Positions 33,060-37,869 of a stretch of 37,869 nt of DNA are shown here, piece after piece. Where the stretch lies: NCBI GenBank assembly GCA_964539135.1, contig CAZIFG010000017.1:1-37869 (forward strand), in the 5' to 3' direction. This DNA is from CAZIFG01 sp964539135. GTDB taxonomy: Bacteria > Margulisbacteria > Marinamargulisbacteria > GCA-2716485 > CAZIFG01. Below the pieces are notes generated by a model, which was not told the DNA's origin, did not search any database, and saw nothing but the letters and a program-made list of their open reading frames with translations. How positions within the stretch are numbered: position 1 is the first letter of the stretch; each line of letters begins with the position of its first letter. The translations under genes were made by a program, and so were the position numbers.

Positions 33060-35807
33060 TTATTGACATGCTTCGCATTCCACCTCAACAACAGATGCAC
33101 GCGTTTCAGAATGTACATTCATCATAACAATAGAAGCCGCCTCCTGAACAGGCTCCCCACGAGATGCCTCAGAAATCGTTGCTTTTGTCACCTGAGAGGC
33201 GCCTAAAGATCTTAAATAGTACGTTGTTTTAAGCCCCATTTCCCAAGCTCTCATATAAGTTTCACTCAATTCTCTACCACTTTTCGTTGCCATAAAAATA
33301 TTGGTGCTGGCAGATTGGTCAATCCACTTCGCCCGAAGGGCAGAGGATTCCACAATCCAGCGCATATCAATTTCAAAGGTCTCTTTATATTTATCTTTAA
33401 GACGTTGGGGAATCTCATCAATCAATTGAATAGAGCCATCATTCAATTTTATTTTACCCAACAAATCCTCATTCCAAATACCCAAAGACTCTAAATCATC
33501 GAGAAGATATCTGTTAATGACCACAAAGCTACCCGATAAATTTTCCTTCATATAAATATTCCGAAATGCAGGTTCTGTACAAGGATATACCCCTGAAATA
33601 TTCGCAATAGTCGCCGTAGGCGCAATGGCCATAATATTAGAATTTCGAATCCCATGCTTTTTGATGCTTTCGCGAACAACAGACCAATCTAAACGGGCAT
33701 CTCTATTTACTTGAATAGGCTCACCACGCTCTTGCTCTAGCAAATCCAAACTGTCTAAAGGTAAAATATTACGGTCCCATTTACTCCCTTTAAAGGTCTC
33801 ATAAACACCTCTTTCCGCGGCCAACTCCGAACTGGCCAAAATAGCATAATAGGATACCATTTCCATTGAAAGATCCGAAAAATGCATATTTTCGCGAGAA
33901 TCAAAAGCAATATCCTGTTTATAAACGGCATCCTGATACCCCATAAGCCCCAATCCCACTGCACGATGCCGCAAATTCGCCGTTTCAGCCTCAGCCGTAG
34001 GGTAGTAGTTGTTATCAATCACATTATCCAGCATCCGAATACCAACCGATACTGTTTGTTTAATTTTAGCAGCATCCAACTGCCCATTTACCATCATATT
34101 CGACAAATTGATACTCGCTAAGTTACATACCGCCGTCTCAGTTTGACTGGTATTGAGTGTAATTTCTGTGCATAGGTTAGAAGAATGAACAACACCCACA
34201 TGATCCTGAGGACTTCTAACGTTACACGGATCTTTAAACGTCACCCAAGGATGCCCGGTTTCGTACAACATCGTAAGCATTTTACGCCATAAATCTGCAG
34301 CTTGAAGCGTTTTAGCTGTTGGTAAATTCTGAGCCTCATACTCTTGATAGCGTTTTTCAAAAGCCTTGCCATACAAATCATGCAAATCAGGCGTGTCAGA
34401 AGGGCAAAATAAAGTCCAAACACCATTATTTTTAACCCGTTTCATAAAAAGATCGGGAATCCAACTAGCTGTATTAATATCATGAGCACGACGACGCTCA
34501 TCACCTGTATTTTTCTTAAGCTCCAAAAACTGCTCATAATCTCGATGCCAAATTTCCATATAGGCACACATCGCACCTTTTCGCTTACCCCCCTGATTCA
34601 CCGCAAGGGCAACATCATTAAAAATTTTAAGGAAGGGGACTACGCCCTGAGATTCCCCATTCGTCCCTTTTATTTTAGACCCTGTAGCCCGAATATACGT
34701 CCAATCTGTACCAATACCACCGGCCCATTTACTCAATTGCGCATTATCTGAATAGAGTTTAAAAATACTATCCAAGGAATCATAGGCCACGTTCAAATAG
34801 CAAGAGCTCATCTGACTGTGTAAAGTACCACTATTAAAGAGAGTAGGGGTAGAAGACACCAAATCCATTTGAGAGAGGGTATTATAAAATTGAATGGCCC
34901 AATGCGTTTTATTGGTTTCTTTAAGTGATAATCCCATCGCAACACGCATCCAAAACCATTGAGGCAGCTCAAATACATATTTTTCAGGCGTCCTGTCTCG
35001 CAAGAGATAGCGATCTGAGACAATTTGTGCCCCTAAATAATGAAAGAGTTTATCACGATCGGGCTGAAGTGCCTGAGAAAGGGCCTCTAAATCAAACTCC
35101 AAAAGACCTGGATGTAACATATCGTAAGAAACACCCTGTTGCAAATAGGCTTTAAAATTAGCTCTATAAATTGTGTTCAAAGTAGATGAATTCATTCTAT
35201 CCCCAAGAACTCGTTTATAAAGTTCATTCACCATAATGCGTGATGCAAGCGATGAATATTCATAGTGCTTCTCAATGCGATCTCGAGCAGAACTCAATAC
35301 CAACGCATCAATTTCTTTTTGGGGAATTTTGTCATAGACCTGAGACGTAACAGCCTCAACCATTTCAATAATGGAAACCTTAGACAAATCCGATGCCAAC
35401 TGACGCAATCGATCTTCGATAATAGCTGCATTAAAAATAACAGTAGCATGATCCCCAACCCGAACTTCCAGTTGTTTATGTTCAATTTTTTCGCGAACTT
35501 CTTGCTTGCGTTTTTCTTTATGTGCTTCACGGTACAAAATATAATTTCGAGCCACCTTGTGATAACCCGAAACCATCAAGGTTTCTTCAACAATGTCCTG
35601 AATATCTTCTACCGTAACTTGCTTAATATTAAGCCGTTCTTTACAAAGATTAACCACTTTAACTGTTAATTCTTGAACAGTATTAAGATCATTAATATTG
35701 GCAGAAATAAAGGCTTTCTCGATAGCACGTTCAATGCGAATTGGTTCAAATTCCTGTAAAGACCCATCTCGTTTGGTTAATGTTTGTATTGTTTGACTGG
35801 GGGCCAT
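33060..35807 (-). CDS. nrdA: Ribonucleotide reductase class I, alpha subunit with extra ATP-cone
   Basis: It reduces ribonucleoside diphosphates. At 915 residues it is about 150 longer than E. coli NrdA, because an additional ATP-cone (KRDGSLQEFEPIRIERAIEK, about 1-95) precedes the cone-like domain that aligns with the E. coli N-terminus (about 110-205). Active-site cysteines are seen in SSCYLN, NLCTEITLN (with the catalytic Glu) and VCNLASINLS. The C-terminal redox pair is C911-x-x-C914. AAGGAG precedes the ATG. nrdA-nrdB form an operon; I found no clear NrdR box. Confidence 0.95.
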   Translation of the reverse strand: MAPSQTIQTLTKRDGSLQEFEPIRIERAIEKAFISANINDLNTVQELTVKVVNLCKERLNIKQVTVEDIQDIVEETLMVSGYHKVARNYILYREAHKEKRKQEVREKIEHKQLEVRVGDHATVIFNAAIIEDRLRQLASDLSKVSIIEMVEAVTSQVYDKIPQKEIDALVLSSARDRIEKHYEYSSLASRIMVNELYKRVLGDRMNSSTLNTIYRANFKAYLQQGVSYDMLHPGLLEFDLEALSQALQPDRDKLFHYLGAQIVSDRYLLRDRTPEKYVFELPQWFWMRVAMGLSLKETNKTHWAIQFYNTLSQMDLVSSTPTLFNSGTLHSQMSSCYLNVAYDSLDSIFKLYSDNAQLSKWAGGIGTDWTYIRATGSKIKGTNGESQGVVPFLKIFNDVALAVNQGGKRKGAMCAYMEIWHRDYEQFLELKKNTGDERRRAHDINTASWIPDLFMKRVKNNGVWTLFCPSDTPDLHDLYGKAFEKRYQEYEAQNLPTAKTLQAADLWRKMLTMLYETGHPWVTFKDPCNVRSPQDHVGVVHSSNLCTEITLNTSQTETAVCNLASINLSNMMVNGQLDAAKIKQTVSVGIRMLDNVIDNNYYPTAEAETANLRHRAVGLGLMGYQDAVYKQDIAFDSRENMHFSDLSMEMVSYYAILASSELAAERGVYETFKGSKWDRNILPLDSLDLLEQERGEPIQVNRDARLDWSVVRESIKKHGIRNSNIMAIAPTATIANISGVYPCTEPAFRNIYMKENLSGSFVVINRYLLDDLESLGIWNEDLLGKIKLNDGSIQLIDEIPQRLKDKYKETFEIDMRWIVESSALRAKWIDQSASTNIFMATKSGRELSETYMRAWEMGLKTTYYLRSLGASQVTKATISEASRGEPVQEAASIVMMNVHSETRASVVEVECEACQ

Positions 35808-36000
35808 ATCTTAATCTCCTTTTTTTATAAAACCTATAAAGAAAGTATAGGCCTTTATAAAAAACAAAGAAACAGCTAACCCATTGATTTTTTATCGTGT
35901 GTAATGATTTTATCTACACCTAAAGGATTTTTAAAGAAAAACTCATCTTTTGTTGTACGAGTAATTTTCGGTATAAAGCTCTCTTGATATCCCCAAAAAA

Positions 36001-36891
36001 TTATGAAGCAGCTGGGGCCGAAAGCGTTGCTGAAGAAACAGATTCAGCAGATGTCACCACGGCAGGATCTGTAAAAATTCCCGTTCTTAAAAGCGTATCT
36101 TCTTTAGAGGTAGGATCAGAAGCCCGAGATTGAACATCTAATTTTTCTGCAACCGCCTCATCCATACCTTTAATGCTAGCCAGTTCCGTTGTCAGCTCAT
36201 CCGATTTATCGTACTGAATAAAGGCAAGGAAGAGATAGACCTGAATATCTTTAGTAACTGCTTTAGGGTCTTCAGAAGCAGGAAGATTCGTAAGCGGCAA
36301 AGATTCTCCTGCTTTAAAAGCCTCAATCCATCCTTTAAATAAGGCTGTTAATTCTTTTTTAAGTTGGTGATTTTCACCCAAATGAGAGTGAATTTTAACC
36401 AGTTCATCAGTTGCTTCTTCCGAACCATATTTTTCGGCTAAAATACGCAAGCGATGTATCATTTTTTTCAATAAAGAAAAACTGGCAACATCTCCGACAG
36501 GACTATGCGTTGCAAGGGTCGCTGAATACGATACATACGCAAGAAATAGGGTGACTTGCCCCGTATTTAAGGTTTTGGTTTTATCGGTATCAGAGGCATC
36601 AATTGCCATGCCTAAAGCTTCAAAAACATGCTCATTAAAGGGAATTCTTTCCGTTGCATCCGTAGCACCGAGGGAAAGCCTAGAACCCTCAGGCAAGGAC
36701 TCTTGAGGATTTTGCAAGCTCTGACTGGTTAATGCCGTTTGAAACTGCGCTTTAAAGGTATCAGATAAACCAGCAAGAGAGCCTCCTGTTGGGTCTGTCG
36801 AGTCTCCGCTACTTATTGAGGGTGTTAACGATGAAAAGTCCCCAAACGCCGAACCACTGCCTAAACCACTTAAACCTGCTAATCCGCTCAT
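36001..36891 (-). CDS. Hypothetical Ser/Ala-rich protein
   Basis: An unrecognised 296-residue protein. The start at 36891 is chosen because AGGAGG lies six bases upstream; a longer frame adds 14 residues without support. The first ~60 residues are Gly/Ser/Thr-rich and low in charge, with no signal peptide. The centre (about 80-270) is predicted helical and charged, and two segments (VTLFLAYVSYS and VYLFLAFIQYDKS) look like an internal duplication. The tail is Ser/Ala/Thr-rich. A flexible polar N-terminus of this kind is seen in type III substrates, but that is weak evidence. Confidence 0.65.
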   Translation of the reverse strand: MSGLAGLSGLGSGSAFGDFSSLTPSISSGDSTDPTGGSLAGLSDTFKAQFQTALTSQSLQNPQESLPEGSRLSLGATDATERIPFNEHVFEALGMAIDASDTDKTKTLNTGQVTLFLAYVSYSATLATHSPVGDVASFSLLKKMIHRLRILAEKYGSEEATDELVKIHSHLGENHQLKKELTALFKGWIEAFKAGESLPLTNLPASEDPKAVTKDIQVYLFLAFIQYDKSDELTTELASIKGMDEAVAEKLDVQSRASDPTSKEDTLLRTGIFTDPAVVTSAESVSSATLSAPAAS

Positions 36892-37175
36892 AATCATCCT
36901 CCTCATTAAAGTAACACATAAAAAAGCACACAAAAAGATATGCTATATCTTCTATTATGGGGATAAAATCGCTAAATAATGCATTGATTTTTTTTAATGC
37001 AATCTAAAAAATAAAATAGAAAGCCGAAAAGCATTCAAACATGTAAAAAAGAAAAAAGGACATTTCCCCGTTAAATCCGAAGAAAGGTCCTTAAATCCAA
37101 TGTCAATAATGGAGATACAATACTAAGCGCCAGATTTGAATTTGCCAGCATCTCTTGGCTGTTTCAGCGGAGGAG

Positions 37176-37556
37176 TTATGGTTGCACTTTTACCGCCCAC
37201 TTTTTAATATCTACCTCATCCCGTCTTATAGATCCCGTTACCACTTGCGATAAAGCATTAATAAACTTATCGATAACAGAATTCGTTATTGATTCATATT
37301 TATCATATATATTTGGAGAACTGACGTATATATTTGGAGAACTAACGTATATATTTGGAGAACTAACGTATATATTGCCACTTACATCATCCGGTAACCC
37401 CACTAGCAAATTTCTTTCTACCACAACCTCACGACTCAACAACGGAGAATAACCCGTACTATTACGAGAACTCATACCTGAACTGCCACATCCAGTCAAA
37501 GAAACGACACTCACCAAAGCAATCAAAATCCAAGTTTTTTTAATAAAATTAATCAT
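37176..37556 (-). CDS. Repeat-bearing lipoprotein
   Basis: A 126-residue protein with a lipoprotein signal: Lys-Lys, a hydrophobic core (WILIALVSVVS) and the lipobox LTGC at about 20-23, so it should be membrane-anchored by lipidation. The mature part is Ser/Asn-rich, then has the heptapeptide NIYVSSP three times plus a fourth NIY, encoded by 21-bp tandem DNA repeats, then a helical end. The ATG at 37556 has GGAGG at ideal spacing; an in-frame TTG four codons earlier does not. 10-bp tandem repeats lie in its promoter region. The role is unknown. Confidence 0.75.
   Translation of the reverse strand: MINFIKKTWILIALVSVVSLTGCGSSGMSSRNSTGYSPLLSREVVVERNLLVGLPDDVSGNIYVSSPNIYVSSPNIYVSSPNIYDKYESITNSVIDKFINALSQVVTGSIRRDEVDIKKWAVKVQP
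37306..37368 (-). repeat. 21-bp tandem repeats within the lipoprotein gene
   Basis: Three copies of a 21-bp unit, tatatatttggagaacta/tgacg type, with one difference in the first copy. Each encodes one NIYVSSP heptapeptide, so copy-number change keeps the frame. Confidence 0.85.
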
Positions 37557-37590
37557 TACTACCTCCAAATTTAAGCTAAAATACGCTATA

Positions 37591-37640
37591 ATAAACTATA
37601 ATAAACTATAATAAACTATAATAAACTATAATAAACTATT
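37591..37640. repeat. 10-bp tandem repeats (ataaactata), five copies
   Basis: Four perfect copies and a fifth differing in its last base, ending 35 bases from the lipoprotein ATG on its upstream side. On the lipoprotein strand every unit contains TATAGT or TTATTAT-like -10 sequences. Confidence 0.85.
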
Positions 37641-37646
37641 TTGCAA
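37618..37646 (-). promoter_or_regulatory. Candidate promoter of the lipoprotein gene
   Basis: On the minus strand TTGCAA is followed after 17 bases by TATTAT, the latter lying inside the 10-bp repeat array. Gain or loss of repeats would change the leader length or offer alternative -10 boxes. Confidence 0.4.
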
Positions 37647-37717
37647 TAACAATATTTTACACTATTATTTATATTTATTAAAGTAATTTTAATTTAAAAA
37701 AACACAGTGGGATTAAG

Positions 37718-37816
37718 TTATATTTTCACACCCACTAACCACAAAATCGCAAATGGATACCCCTGACGTATAAGTACTAAATTCATAATAAACCTAGAGA
37801 CTCGTCCATTACCATC
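37718..37816 (-). pseudogene. Decayed Fic-domain fragment
   Basis: On the minus strand the frame reads DGNGRVSRFIMNLVLIR, then QGYPFAIL and a stop. This matches the core and following helix of Fic AMP-transferase domains (GNGRxxR, then N, then GYP). The expected HPF just upstream is lost: the same frame there reads Gly-Ile-Leu-Thr and meets stop codons (TAG, TAA). In another frame a segment like NFRGF can be seen, suggesting frameshifts. The remnant has no start or ribosome binding site. The rest of 37641-37869 shows no other gene. Confidence 0.55.
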
Positions 37817-37869
37817 GGTAAGAATCCCCTAAAATTAAGCCAGCGAAAAGTATAAAATAGGAAGTAAAA

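Noticed and set aside
36892..37175. Hairpin-like sequences between the lipoprotein and the Ser/Ala-rich gene
   Set aside because: Only short AT-rich stems (TTGCATT/AATGCA, AAGGAC/GTCCTT) without a T-run in the right direction; not enough to call a terminator or RNA.
37178..37204. Nine-codon frame on the plus strand after GGAGGAG
   Set aside because: Too short to support, and antisense to the end of the lipoprotein gene.

Overview
This window is from an AT-rich bacterial chromosome. It is dominated by ordinary biosynthetic and repair genes, mixed with small unrecognised genes, repeats and a few proteins that look aimed at a eukaryotic host. I cannot place the organism. The menaquinone (men) genes, class Ia ribonucleotide reductase, type 2 PyrF, long CTC-type L25, GSI-beta glutamine synthetase and a lipoprotein signal suggest a diderm-like, aerobic-capable, uncultured lineage. 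The host-like protein features suggest a host-associated life, but this is inference.

Layout. 1-3440: end of an unknown gene, then 5-formyl-THF cyclo-ligase, leuB and leuA on the minus strand, with a candidate leucine leader peptide before leuA. 3693-5090: xth-nth repair pair. 5095-9981: rplY-pyrB and glnA-pyrE-pyrF, separated by two copies of a ~140 bp inverted-repeat (MITE-like) element; one copy appears to form the glnA 5' leader. 10001-16270 (minus): primary sigma factor rpoD, then menE, menC, menB, an M29 aminopeptidase and menH, read menH to menE. 16330-18815: tRNA-Glu with a near-consensus promoter, then metE. 18869-24222: an unknown protein ending in a CaaX-like box, an orphan umuD, ilvA, a J-domain protein with a mitochondrial-presequence-like N-terminus, a YgjP-type metalloprotease and rpe. 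24281-27694: three perfect 20-bp direct repeats and a strong promoter before a small putative DNA-binding protein, then comF and a strikingly short mfd. 27700-31396: small unknown genes, pdxJ, PrxQ/BCP, a PTPS-SDR pair and folB. 31397-31976: two near-identical ~215 bp structured repeats. 31977-35807: nrdB and nrdA. 36001-37869: a Ser/Ala-rich unknown, a repeat-bearing lipoprotein whose promoter region carries 10-bp tandem repeats, and a decayed Fic-domain fragment.

How the genes work together. The metabolic genes supply leucine and isoleucine (leuA, leuB, ilvA), methionine (metE), pyrimidines (pyrB, pyrE, pyrF), glutamine (glnA), menaquinone (men), pteridine/folate (FCL, folB, PTPS), PLP (pdxJ) and dNTPs (nrdAB). 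xth, nth, umuD and mfd serve DNA repair. The points most worth a second look are the mitochondrial-presequence J protein, the CaaX-ended protein, the domain-stripped Mfd, the MITE pair with a covarying hairpin, the repeat-flanked regulator at 24.3 kb and the repeat-driven lipoprotein locus at 37.5 kb.
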